This document shows positions 13,001-26,420 of a DNA stretch of 64,000 nt, one piece after another. Source of the DNA: Neelides folsomi. Its lineage: Eukaryota > Arthropoda > Collembola > Neelipleona > Neelidae. Made by a program: the position numbers and the translations under genes. Every line of letters begins with the position of its first letter. Position 1 is the first letter of the stretch. The DNA lies in NCBI GenBank assembly GCA_034687125.1, contig JAQGBZ010000102.1, positions 1 through 64,000 on the forward strand, given 5' to 3'. The notes beneath the pieces are model-generated. The model made no database searches. It was given only the letters and a program-made list of their open reading frames with translations, and had not been told where the DNA came from.

Positions 13001-14269
13001 GTAGGGGATCGGAAAACTGCTGCTGAGAGTCCAATTTACAAGAGAAAGTCAACGAGGGAAAGGGTTGAAGAAATTATGGGAAGTCGAAGTCCTCCCAAAA
13101 CTCACCGCTCTCCATTTGATGAATTTTTCACTCCAATGCCCATCGTCACGCTTGAGGATGATTCAACAAGTGTAAGTTAAAATTAAATAATTACAATTTT
13201 ATATTAATTCTGTAAAAAAAAAGCCTGTGAAAGTATCTAATAAATTGCTGAAGTGATTAATAAAAAAATCTTTTATTTTTATTTCAGTCGGAGGAAGACG
13301 AAGATGATGAAAAGGGTAAAGGGGAAGATGAATGGTTTGAAGACGATTTCCCGTCGCAGGGCTATTTGAAGAAACAAGCGGCGAAACTTGTTATTGAACA
13401 AAAACGAATAGAGAATGAGGTGCGTAAATTATTTTATTAAATATTTTTAGATTATTAGATTATTGAATAACGAGGAGTTTATTATTGAATTTTTAACTAA
13501 AGTGATTATTTCATTTAATTTTACACAGATTCGAGTTTTGGAAGCACTCCAAGGTAGAAACGACACTTCACCGGTTGGTTCTGTAACGATTAATGAGATT
13601 CATGACAAACCTCCGCCGCCTTATTCACCACCTTCAGTAGAATCCGTCTCGCTTCGTGGATTCCTCATTTCGGTCGAATTGCCTAAATTATTCGCCATCG
13701 CTTCTTACCACACAGAGATCATTTGGCCATTGTTTACATCGAGGGATCCAAATGAACCATTTGAATTCCCATCTTATGAAGTGAATCTTCCCAGTGGCGA
13801 CTTAAATGACACTACCAGTGAGAATGAAGAGGAGGAAAAGGAAAGTGAAGATGCCGTGAAAGCATTTGACATTTGTATCTCCGATGTTCTCAAAGAGGCT
13901 CTTAGGGGAATTTTGTGTCCGGAACTTCGATCTCGATTTATCTCCACGTCAGCCCATGTGGCCCGGCTTCCAAAGACCAAAGAAGAACTCGAAGGGGCGG
14001 CTGTGAAACTTTTGTTGGTCTCCATCCCGCCCAGTTTGAACGGTGGGAGGAAAGCGAGCGAATTGAGTAAATGGACCTCGAGGCCAAGGGATTTGGTGGA
14101 TGAAATCTTGGCAGAAGAATTGTTGGAAGAAGAACCCGGGTGGATTGAAACCTTTTCGGACGAGTTTTTAGCTGTGGACCGAGTTCTGGAAAACACCACG
14201 AGGTTGATGATAAGGAAAGTGATGAGCAATTTCTCGATAGCTTTTGCCCCAATTCAAATGATAAATTGA
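7067..14269 (+). CDS. Large IQ-motif coiled-coil protein, CEP350-like
   Basis: Six exons: 7067-7190, 7306-7469, 7618-8760, 9188-13171, 13288-13419 and 13529-14269. All phases agree, giving 2,095 aa. The start is ATG 7067 (MSLRPLVHS); the frame runs five codons upstream without an ATG. Around residues 370-490 there is a Lys/Glu/Arg helix (KKRQEEEQQRK) ending in an IQ motif split by an intron: SKIQ|AAFRGFKVRRLL. The long exon 4 is acidic, with coiled-coil stretches and two related ~340-450-residue repeats. The C-terminus (DLVDEILAEELLEEEPGW) resembles the end of CEP350-type centrosomal proteins. A role at centrioles or microtubules is inferred. The CEP350 name is tentative because no CAP-Gly domain was seen. 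Confidence 0.45.
8796..9128. mobile_element. MITE-like inverted-repeat element in an intron of the CEP350-like gene
   Basis: 333-bp element, almost entirely an imperfect palindrome. Its ends are GGGCCAATCCACGCAGAAGG on the left and the near-complement CCTTCTGCGTGGATTGGTCC on the right. Arms extend inward to CGTTCAACGATCCAAGT / ACTTGGATCGTTGAACG. ACCT flanks both sides (8792-8795 and 9129-9132), a probable target duplication; CACCT is also possible by overlap. It has no coding capacity. It sits in the 8761-9187 intron. Confidence 0.75.
10525..12950 (+). repeat. Tandem intragenic duplication within exon 4
   Basis: Two protein repeats follow one another. Copy A (about 10525-11865) starts with VVKDPNVKKILERFTGRDSS; copy B (about 11935-12950) with VVKDPNIKNIFDQFTGLDSS. 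Both continue with TRIE(K/N)VN, SQIH(T/V)QIHS, FDFLK.NDAFAFRPSTPTPT and EAIQVLDGKKTHEKYK. Copy B lacks about 100 residues present in the middle of copy A. Confidence 0.8.
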
Positions 14270-15223
14270 TTGTTAATTAACTGTTTATATAAGTATTTTA
14301 TCTATAGTATTTTGATTTTTGAACTTTGCACGTGATTTATGTATTAAATATATTAAATTAATATTAAACGTTATCAACCCGTTTGTAATAACTTTGCTTT
14401 TATAATATTTATTATAATGTAAAAAATATAGTACAAGTATAGAATATTCCTTATTGTATTGTCAATTTGTCAGTATAGGCATGTATTTTTAATTAATTAT
14501 GACTTAATGAGTTTTAAATGTATTCAACAAATGGCATGCATATCACGAACCTTTTAATGTTTTAATTAATCTATATTTCAAACGACTTGAATTATGAGCT
14601 ATTACAATAAGAAAGTGTGAATGAATGTACATTAAACTTTTCCCGTCCATCTAAACAATAAATAAATAAAAATAGAAGTTGAACTCTCAAAATCACATTT
14701 GTTTCATTTCGAATATTAAAAATGAAAACGATGGAAAGTAAAATGCAGCTCCCAGAGGAATTCCATTCACTTTTCCATTTTGAGTATTAAGACGTTTTTA
14801 ATCCAAATGTTCTTGGTGTGGTTCCTGGGAGGAATGATGAACCAGTTCTGAATTCCCATGCCAAGACTCGAATTCTAATCTCTTCATTTTCTCTCTTTTC
14901 TCTTCCCCCAATTCCCATCCGAATATGAGCAAAAGTTTTTTTTATCTCTTCATCTCCTCGCATCTGACATCGAACTTCCTCCGAACGAGAACTTGAACTT
15001 CAACAATGCATTTGGTTCCTTCAGTTCTCAGCCCTTCCTCAGTCTTCCATTCACCTCCTTCGAGGCTTCGTCTTTTATAATTAAAAGACAGCTGTTAATT
15101 AATTTTTAAAATAATTAAAATTTTACCAGTTTTAGTTTTATTTAACATTGTGGGTATTTATAAAATAACTGGGAACACGGTTGGCTTTTTTGATAAAACC
15201 GGGGGCTCCTTCGGAGGCGGAGA
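14270..15223. other. Intergenic with promoter at its right end
   Basis: AT-rich to about 14800, then mixed composition. No gene recognised. A TATA box lies at 15155-15166. Confidence 0.4.
15155..15166 (+). promoter_or_regulatory. TATA box of the Lys/Gly-rich secreted protein gene
   Basis: TATTTATAAAAT about 60-70 bp before the ATG at 15224, a spacing that leaves a short 5' leader. There is no competing string nearby. Confidence 0.45.
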
Positions 15224-17075
15224 ATGGCGAAATTAGGAATTCATCTCCTTGTAATTCTCATCTGCGTCCTCACCAATAACGTCATGTTCCTCTGGAGTGA
15301 GTCAATTGAAGAAACCCTGGCTGACACGATTGATTATTTGGAGAATCCCGAAGTGGTTGCAAAAGCTTCCTATCCGCCGACCATCCGTCGTCCCTCACAA
15401 GTGTCAAGAACCATCATTTACCGCCGACAGCCATCGAGTTATTATTCTTATGCTTATAATCGTTCCCTCCTTCGGCTTACAACAACAACTACGACAACTT
15501 CAAGACCAATGACCAGACTTATTAAATTAAGACTCAAAAACCGGAGAAGTTACGAACCGCCATTGCGCCCTGAAACCAAAGAACTTCCTTTGCCCATTTT
15601 TCAAGATTTCCCCAAATTCCCATATAAATCTCCATTTGCATCTTCTTATGGCAATTATTCTGCTGTCCTCCCTTTCTTTACAACTGAATTAGACAAGGGA
15701 CTTGAAGAGAGAACTGTTGGGATGATGAACGACATGATCAAAGCTTTGATTGGAATGTGCAAAGGAATTATCAAATTGTTCATTTCTATTATTTTAATGT
15801 TCATTAAAGACACTTTGATGTTTTTCCTCTCACCCTTTCGTGGTCAATATTTGGACTATTGGATGACTTTGTTTTCATTTGCTAATCCGCTCGAGTTCCT
15901 TAAAGGTGAAATGGAGGGAACCAACAAACGGCCTGGGAGCGGACAAGGAGAAGAACCAATGTTCAAAACAACATGGCTGATGCCGATTAAAGATCTCGGA
16001 TCGAAGAAAGATCCAAAAGACAAAGATTTTGAATCACAAATGTCGGATTGGAACATTTCAGGAGGAAATGGAGGGCAGAAGAAAAAGAGAAATCATCGGA
16101 ATCAAACAACAACGGTCAAACCTCCCAAAGGAACTTTTGAACTTGACATCATAGCCAGTGCAAATCCTTCCAAAGGGCAACAAGGAACATTAAGACCAAA
16201 CCAAGGGAGTGAGAACAACAACACCAAGGGAAGCAAAGGAGGAAAAGGATCTAAAGGAGGTAAAGGGCAAATGAAAGGAACGAAGGGACAACAACAGCAA
16301 CAAGGGTCTTGGATGAACTCAATGATGCAAGGAATTGGATCGATGTTTGGAGTTAAAAGAAAAATCCACAAAATTAAACGAATTAAAGGACAAAAATTAC
16401 AAGTAAAACATTTTACATATTACATATACTAAAATATAATTACAGAGGTCTGCATGAATTCTAACATACTATAATATTTATTTAAATATTCAATTTTAAA
16501 ATACTTTAATTTAAATAAGTATGGCTCCATTAATATAGTCATTCAACTTTCAATTTAAATGATTTTAGATGGCCGGAGCTGCTTTAAGCGGTCTAGGAGC
16601 ATTGAAAGGTGGCGGAGGGAGTGGAGGAAGTCAAGGGTCAGGTTTAGGAAGTTTGTCAGGATTGATCGAAATAGAAAAACCTGGTCGAGATCCAAACAGA
16701 CAAAATCAACAAAACAGTAAAGGGAAAGGATCCAAAGGGTCAAGCAACAACGATAATGGTGGGAGCAATGGAAGTAAAGGCAAAGGAGGAGGAAAAGGAA
16801 ACAAAGGCAGTGAAGGGAGCAAAGGCGGAAGTTGGGACCGAAGTGAAGAAAAATGGACAGTTGGTGAAAATCTTTGGAGTACAAGCGAAGAGAGTAAGAA
16901 AAATGGCAATTTCAGCGTCAGCGTTGGAGCTGAACTTGTTCCGGCCAATTTATTTAATTCAATTGCTGCTATAAACCGAAACCTTTCGACCTTTGCCAAT
17001 ACTTATGGAACTCGGCCACCAGCATTGAAACTTTCCACCAATTTGTCATTTTCTGCCGGAACAGGGAAAAATTAA
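15224..17075 (+). CDS. Secreted Lys/Gly/Ser-rich low-complexity protein
   Basis: Two exons, 15224-16402 and 16569-17075, joined in phase 0 (CAA|GTAAAAC...TTTTAG|ATG), give 561 aa. The N-terminus MAKLGIHLLVILICVLTNNV is a signal peptide. Then come an Arg/Thr-rich part and a strongly hydrophobic segment around residues 170-205 (MIKALIGMCKGIIKLFISII), which could be one or two membrane helices or an amphipathic anchor. The second half is a Lys/Gly/Ser repeat region (GSKGGKGSKGGKG, GSKGSSNNDNGGSNGSKGK) interrupted by a Met/Phe-rich patch. The C-terminal ~70 residues are ordinary in composition (VGAELVPANLFNSIAAINRN). No family was recognised. A structural or secretion product is likely. Confidence 0.65.
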
Positions 17076-18213
17076 TTTTCATTGACTCAAGATTTATAAA
17101 ACTTATCATATCTTACAATTCTTTCAATAATATTTAACTAAATTACCTACTTATCATTAAAATAAATATAAAAATTATTATTAATCTATTAAAGTTAAAT
17201 TGTTATCTAAAAACTGCATTGTACTTTGTTAACTCTATTGTCAAAAATGATGTTCCTGTTGTTAATTTTTAATATTATTTTGTTTTTACAAATATTTAAC
17301 ACCTTATTATTAAAACTTGTGCATTTTGTTGAATTGTTATATGTTTGCTTATTTGTTATCATTTCTAAAGTTGAAAATGTAATAAAAAAAATAAATTCTT
17401 GGCTCATCTTTATTATTCGCCATCTCCAGATTCTATTTATTTTAACAATTTAACTTAACATAACAAAAAGATAAGATTATTAGTGTGTAGCTTGATCATT
17501 AAACGATTTGCTTCTATTTACTTTATCTCCCTACTTTATGAGTGAGCAGTGAATGTTATGATTATTTATTATTTCATATTTGTATTGAGGTTACAAATAC
17601 AATGCGCATTTGCTTGTGGTATGAAATGAATGAATCACTTGGGTGATTCATTAATTTTATAAACATAATTACGAGATCAAATTATATATTATTTCCTTAT
17701 ATCTCCCGATATTACCAATGAAATTCATGTCCTTGAATTAAACCACATTACAATGCACATAAATAGATAAGTACTTTAATGAATTAAATATAGTTGATTC
17801 AATTTTTCTGGTTAATAACAACTTGACAAAGTGAAACGTTCAGTTATATGTGTCACAAAGCGCAACTGGTTAATAATTGACTGCAAATTATATTTATCGC
17901 ATATAGCTCATATCTAGACCGATATCGATATTAATACTTTTATACTTATTATAAATATTAGCACAAGGAAAAGAAGTGAATGGAATATTAACCTCAATAT
18001 TAACATTTAATGCATTTGTTAAAGTTAAGCATTTTGATACACATTAGTTAAGTGTTGGGGCGAAACGCGAAAAGGAATTAAGCAAGTGACTAAAGGGTGG
18101 CGAAGGGACGCACAGAGTCAATTGAGTTCCATCGATCGACGGCCTTCTTTTCTTCGTGACGAAATCCGTTTTTCAATTCTTTCGCCTCTGTTTCGTCGTC
18201 TCCAGTCGTCAGG
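17076..18213. other. Intergenic upstream of PP2A
   Basis: AT-rich; no gene recognised. A perfect 10-bp hairpin (AATGAATCAC / GTGATTCATT) lies at 17629-17652. The last ~150 bp are richer in GC and probably contain the PP2A promoter and leader. Confidence 0.4.
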
Positions 18214-20601
<2,388 letters not shown>

Positions 20602-21147
20602 TTTATAATTTTAATTCCCTTGTCTATTTCATTAACACTTATAATTATTATTTATGAATTTAAGCTGTAGGTGTTCTATAAGAACACTAAAACCACAAAT
20701 ATAATAAAAAAACCTTTCCTATCAAGACCCCCGATTTTAAATTTAACGACGTCCTTAATATTAAAAACACCATTTGAAGTAACGAAAAATGAAAAAAATT
20801 TATGTGAAAGTAAATGTTTCCATTCATGTATTATGAAATAAAAGTGATTCAAAAATGTGACGTTAGCTTTTCTTTTTCCTTGCATATTTATTATTACCAA
20901 CATGGGCAATTTTAATTGCAAAGTTCATTTTCTCAAAGCTCTTAATTGTTTTTGCATTTAAATTCGAAAGACAGAAAACATAATTTAGTTAATTCTGGTT
21001 CATCATTATTGGAAATTGACTTTTAAATTGGAAAATTATTCAAAGTTGTTTGTTAATTTAAAACATGCCAATTGTGAAAGGAAAAAACTATCCTTGGTTT
21101 ATATAAGATTTAACTTGAGTTGATTCAACTTTGATTTACAAGCTACG
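20602..21147. other. PP2A 3' end and LPMO-like gene promoter
   Basis: An AATAAA at 20837-20842 could serve PP2A. A small symmetric string GTGTTCTATAAGAACAC lies near 20671. A TATA box is at 21099-21106. No other gene is seen. Confidence 0.4.
21099..21106 (+). promoter_or_regulatory. TATA box of the LPMO-like gene
   Basis: The string TTATATAA lies 42-49 bp before the ATG at 21148, leaving a leader of about 20 nt. Confidence 0.5.
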
Positions 21148-22088
21148 ATGATTTACTCAAGTGCTATTTTAGTCTTTTCAATTTTCCTCTCCTTTCCTTC
21201 TAATATTGAAGGCTACGGCCGACTTTTGGATCCTCCTGGGAGAAATTCAATCTGGCGCGTGAAGGAATTCGAACGTAAACATCCACCAGTTGTAGAAAAT
21301 GATGACAAGAATGACTGCGGAGGGACGGAGAAACTTTATGGAAAGAACGGAGGAAAGTGTGGAATTTGTGGAGATGACTTTGAAACTCCGCCACCGAGAG
21401 ATAACGAAGGAGGAGGAAAATACGCGAGAGGAATCATCACAAGGAAATTCAAGGCTGGAGAGGTCATTTTTAATTTTAATATAATATACCATTACCATTA
21501 TATCATATTCAATAACTATAAATATGTGGTTACGATATTTAAATTAAAGAATATTTAATATTTGATTATATGGTGTATTAGTGCATTATGTTAACATAGA
21601 AGATTTTAGATATTAACAAACATGAATATCAGAATTATCTGTTATTGTTTTTACGATTTATTTAGATAATGGAAGTTGTTGTTGAACTGACGAAATCTCA
21701 TGGAGGATTTTTCGAATTCCGTCTTTGTGCTCACAACAATCCTGGAGTTCCTTCGAGTCAAAACTGTTTAGACAAAAATGTCTTGGAATCAATAAGTGGA
21801 GAGACAAAAATCCCTGCAGACAAAGGCGAAGGAAAATATAACGTTAGTTTGAAACTCCCTTCGGGAGTCCATTGCACGCAATGTGTTCTACAATGGAATT
21901 ATGTCGGAGGTTAATTTAAATTATTTTTAAACACATTATTTATATAAGTATTACAGATAATTAAAATAATAATTAAAGTTTTAAACTTAAATTGGCTAAA
22001 TAAATTATATTTTTGAATGATTGAAGGTGACAAAGGAAATGGAAAGGAAGAAATTTCAAGATCTTGTGCCGACATTGCAATTGAATGA
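21148..22088 (+). CDS. AA15-type LPMO-like secreted protein with an altered histidine brace
   Basis: Three exons, 21148-21462, 21666-21909 and 22027-22088, in correct phases; 206 aa. After the signal peptide (MIYSSAILVFSIFLSFPSN) the protein reads EGYGRLLDPPGRNSIWR, then CGG, GGKCGICGDDF, LTKSHGGFFEFRLC, CTQCVLQWNY and SRSCADIAI, all hallmarks of AA15 lytic polysaccharide monooxygenases. AA15 enzymes cleave chitin or cellulose using a copper held by the N-terminal His and one internal His. Here the internal His (KSHGGF) is kept, but the first residue of the domain is Tyr where His is expected. The usual Trp/Cys loop between QWxY and CADIAI is also reduced to about 15 residues. It may be a catalytically inactive chitin-binding relative. 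Confidence 0.85.
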
Positions 22089-22259
22089 GGAATAAAAAAA
22101 ACCTTTTTTTGACTTTTTCATTTAATTTTTAATTTTTAGCTAATTATTAAACTACCAAAACTAGTTTAGATTTTTTTTATATTTTTTAATTATTGATATT
22201 AAGAATTCTTTAAAAAACTAAATCTGAATTGATAAAAATTAACAAACGAGAATTTATTC

Positions 22260-22440
22260 TTAACTTATAAGGTTTGGTTTTTCTTATATCTTCGACTGAG
22301 AACCCATTTCCAGAAACTTTCCGCTTTCTTTATAATGGCCCCATTCTTGTTTTGAATATTATTTTTGAACATTTGAATGATGAACAACCAAGGAGGGGGT
22401 TTTGTAAACGAAGGATTTAACATATCGCTAGACTTTTTCA
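22260..22440 (-). pseudogene. Duplicate of the GT31 terminal exon, probably decayed
   Basis: Reading on the minus strand, this stretch encodes LNPSFTKPPPWLFIIQMFKN followed by ~30 residues and a TAA. It parallels FNSSITKPLPWLFMTQMFQN of the true last exon of the neighbouring GT31 gene (22532-22744). Upstream in this frame an in-frame TAA sits just after the only good AG acceptor, so splicing to it would fail. It is either a relic of tandem duplication or an alternative terminal exon with an unseen acceptor. Confidence 0.6.
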
Positions 22441-22531
22441 ACGCAGAATAGGATTTTTATACCTAATAAATATTATGAGTATGTTATCTAAAATAAGTAA
22501 TAAAATATAGAATTTTTAGATAATTATTTTA

Positions 22532-23858
22532 TTATTTTTCTCGATCGAGGATCATTTCCCACAGTTTTTTCACTTTTATTCTAATGGTCTTACGACCTTC
22601 TTCAGCATTATTTTGGAACATTTGAGTCATAAACAACCAAGGAAGTGGTTTGGTGATTGAAGAGTTAAATTCAAATTCGTCTTCCATAGGATTTACAATT
22701 TCCGTGATAGAAACATCAGCAGCTTCTCTTAAAACTCCAGTCACGTAACTATTTTAAAGGTGTAATATTTTTTCGCATCATTCTTATTTTTCATATATAG
22801 AATCATTATCAAATAATTCAAATTCATAAAAAATTATTTACACATCCGAAAGCCAAAGGCGTTTAGTATACGACTGAGCTAAATAAATTTTTCTTGCTGC
22901 TGAAGGACGCAGAATTAAAGCATTTCCAGAACAGTAATCTAATAGAGGAATATAAACACAAAGTTAATAATAACCTATTTGATTACATATTATTTAATAT
23001 AGATTATTTAATATTACCTGGATAAAAGTTGCCAGGAAATTCTTTCTTTGAAACATAATATTTTGAAGTTTTCATCCGAATGGGACTTCCATTAGGAAAG
23101 TTATAACAAAATAATTCTCCATCTTCTTCCTTTAATGAATTTAAATAATATGTAATTTCGAAAATGTCAACAAAAGTGTCATCGTTCACTTTCAGAATGA
23201 AATCTGAATTCCCACAATATTCATAATTCCAACGGTAGCCCATCAAATGCATCAAACCTGAACAAACAAACTTTATAAAAAATTTATATCTTCAGCCTCT
23301 ATTCGTGTTCTATCATTAATTCATTTAAATTGAAATCTCACTTAAATTTTTATAAGAGTCCACGAAGGATCCTTGCAAGACATCATTTTCTCCAGTTAAA
23401 GAATCATTTTCATCACGAGTTCCTAAAATGAATCTTAAGACGAATTTCCATCCGTTGAATTCTCCTATTGATCCCCAAGTTTTTCTGATCATTTCTCGAT
23501 GAATTTTGTGTTCCCAAGCTGTATGAATGAAAATGAAGAGAATTCGATGATCCTTGGGTTTTGGATCATAACATTCTTCAGAATTTTCATTTTTCACAAA
23601 GGAAAATTGATCAGTTAGGGTTTCTTCACATTTTAGAAATATAAAATGTTTGTTCGAGAACGTTATTACGAATAGCAGAATCTGTAAAATGTGAATATTA
23701 TAAAGATATTTAAATTTTAATACATTACATTAATATATAATTTCTTGATGTTTGTTAAATGTTTTTCTTACTAGATTTAATAAAGTAATTATGATTAATA
23801 GACTCTTTTTAAACTTTGACAAATGTTTGAAATTTCTAGGAAAATGAAAAATCTTCAT
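22532..23858 (-). CDS. GT31-family beta-1,3-glycosyltransferase (type II Golgi enzyme)
   Basis: Five or six exons on the minus strand; start ATG 23858-23856, stop TAA 22534-22532. The first exon (MKIFHFPRNFKHLSKFKK) joins in phase 0 to ILLFVITFSN, forming a short basic cytosolic tail and one transmembrane anchor (SLLIIITLLNLILLFVITFS). GT31 motifs follow in order: MIRKTWGS, FILGTRDEND, GSFVDSYKNLS, the DxD-type metal site KVNDDTFVD, the YCSG block YCSGNALILRPSAARKIY, and LWLSDVYVTG, where the usual E of EDV is Ser. Family members transfer Gal or GlcNAc from UDP-sugars to glycoproteins or glycolipids in the Golgi. The acceptor cannot be told from sequence. A second copy of the last exon lies downstream. 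Confidence 0.85.
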
Positions 23859-24195
23859 TAATGTAACAATTTTTAACACTCAACAATTTTCGACCATTCA
23901 GTTTTTCAACTTCATTTATGTGAAATTTGATTGTAATTTATTTATATGCGATTTGGCAAAGTTTGTTAATTATTTTAGCTATAAGTAATAAATAAAAAGT
24001 ATACCTATTTTTATAGTAATACAAAATGAGTACTTAGTTTTACATTCATCAAATTAATGAGAATATCCCATTGAACTACTTAAATTTTTAGTGTTTATTC
24101 AGTTGTTAACTAATAAATGTTCATTATGTGATGCCAATTGGATTATAAAAGATTCTCAATCAACATCCATTTTATTGTGCAAACAATAAATAGAA
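23859..24195. other. Intergenic, nothing recognised
   Basis: AT-rich spacer between the GT31 start and the DM4/DM12 gene end, both on the minus strand. It contains the polyadenylation signal of the latter at 24171-24176. Confidence 0.4.
24171..24176 (-). terminator. Polyadenylation signal AATAAA
   Basis: AATAAA on the minus strand, 20 nt past the TGA of the DM4/DM12 gene. Confidence 0.45.
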
Positions 24196-25272
24196 GTCAG
24201 GTAAAAGAAAAAAGTTCTATTTTTTCCACATATTCCAAAATATTTTGAGAGCTGAGTGTACAGGAAGGATATTTATCTCTGCAGGAAAATCCTTCAATTT
24301 CCTCTACAGCATTTTCAAAGTCCGCCAAGAGAAAAGAATCCGTTCCATTAGAAATTGTTCCTTTTTTACGAACTCTCCCTATACTGATACAGAGGAATTT
24401 TATTTAAATTAAAAAAATTCCTATAGATTTCATATGAATTAAAACTAAAACCTTCTTAATGACTCAATCATCAAAGTTGTATCCCGAGACATTACAGAAA
24501 CGAAGCTGAGCTCGCACACGGTTTTGAGTGTGCAGTCGTTCACATCCATTAATTTAATCTTCTTTTAGATAGAAAATAGATAAAATATTTTATTTAAAGA
24601 TGAAATAAATATTTAATTTAATCTTATAGCATCGTATGTATAATAATAGAGATTATAATTACGTGGAATAATTCTGATATTAGATCTTCTTGATGGAACT
24701 TGATTGTGACATTATGATTAAAGCTGTCGAGACTCCGCTTCAATTTTGGCAAGGTTAAGAAAGTTCCTCCAAAGAAATCTGGAAATGGGGATTTGTCAAT
24801 ATGGTTCAAATCAAACGGCTATTAAAAAAATAAAAAAAATATTTAATAGTGTAAAACTGAAAACATTGCATAATAATTTTGACAATAATTTAATAATTGA
24901 AAATATCTGTAATTTGAAATAATTTGATTACTGACCAATATGTAAAGCCATCTCAAGATCATTGACTGAAATATGGGAGAATATAATTTATTTATTTATA
25001 ATATAAAGAATCATTGTATCAATAAAAAGGTTTACCTTTAAAAAAAGAAATGAAATGAAGATTGCTTCAAACTATAAAGAATATTCCAATAAATTGTGAA
25101 TTAATGAATAAGATGAGATTTGTGATTAATTAAAAGAAACCTGAGTAATTTCCATAAACCATCCATATGTGGGCTGCCATGAAAGATTGGTGAAGAATCC
25201 TTCGACCAGATCTTGAGTGAATAAACCCGAGAATAGGGAAACGGACAAACAATTTCGACACCCAACGGACAT
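24196..25272 (-). CDS. DM4/DM12-family protein
   Basis: Six small exons; likely start ATG 25272-25270 (MSVGCRNCLSVSLFSG), stop TGA 24198-24196. Exons chain in consistent phase: ...WFMEITQ | FEAIFISFLFLK | SMILRWLYIL | PFDLNHIDKSPFPDFF...LFH | KIKLMDVNDCTLKTVCELS... | IGRVRKKG...SFT. The C-terminal half fits the arthropod DM4/DM12 domain: C..K.vCE (DCTLKTVCE), a hydrophobic middle, then FENAVEEIEGFSCRDKYPSC. Function in this family is largely unknown; most members are secreted. The N-terminal exon is less certain: another frame there reads CGVFDLREKCPLG but does not join in phase. An upstream signal-peptide exon may be missing. Confidence 0.5.
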
Positions 25273-26420
25273 TTTTCTCTCAAGTCAAAGACTCCACAGT
25301 AAATCGGATTTGAATATGGATGATGAAGATTATTTCACTTCTACTCATTAAATCCAACGGAGAAATTATTCATAACAAATGGCTTTACACAACAATTAAA
25401 TTCATTATTTATAGACAAATATCAACTTACAATGACTTAAAATATCTTATACACAATACATAGAGTATAAGTTGTATCTTTTTGCTATTTATAAGTAAGA
25501 ATCTATTTTCGCATATACTATGGTCATGTGCTATTTTATTACTCATGTATAAGTTACATAATATAAAATTGCAATATCACATTTTATTCCATTCTCTGTC
25601 AAGTTTATGTTAATTATTTAAAAATCGAATCATCAATTGTTCTGCATAAAAAATCTAAATGCATTGATTACATATTCTGTTATGTGATAACCAGAAAATA
25701 AAATACAAATGAATTTAACTGTTTCGTTTTTACGCTTCATTTGAAGTAAGTAAAATAGGTATTATGATAATAATAAAGCATGAAATAAATATCAATTTAA
25801 TGAAAATTAATAATTAATTTAATTCCCTTATAATACATGTATTTTTAATATAATACAGATTTTATATAGGTAGATTCTTATATTAGCTATTCTGTTTGCT
25901 CTCTGTGATCTTCAAGTTGAAAATGAATGTAATAATGGTCATCATTGTTCCTGTAAATAATCATTCGATAGAATTACTATTTTGATACTAGGTATGTGGT
26001 CTGGTAGATAATTATTATTAAAACTTTATAAATTGTTTAAGTATTATAGTTAAAGGGAAAATATCTGACCTGCAATGTGAGGGAAAAGTGAAAAATCAAT
26101 TGTCACAAGGTTTACAGCTCTTAATTCCCATTCAATAGAGAGAAATTCGTTTCGAACAAGTGAGCCCTACAAAACCGTCATAGTTCATTTGTACTAGGTA
26201 ATTATTATTTATATCTTTTGTGAAATAAATAATAACACGTTATTTATTGTGTATGATTAAAGATTATTATATATTATAAATGAATTACAGCATCAATTTC
26301 ATTAATTATTTCATAAATAAAAAGAGACGATTCAACTTTTCTTTGTTCTTTTTTCAACTGTAAATTTAAAAAATTATAAATCACAAAAGGCATATAAAAC
26401 TTTTTACTTTAATTTTTCCT
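25273..26420. other. Intergenic, nothing recognised
   Basis: AT-rich. No convincing exon, RNA gene or repeat was seen on either strand. Confidence 0.4.

Noticed and set aside
25101-25320. Reading frame CGVFDLREKCPLG as an ML/NPC2-like exon
   Set aside because: It does not join in phase to the downstream exons, whereas the +1 frame (MSVGCRNCL...MEITQ) does; the ML resemblance is only a few residues.
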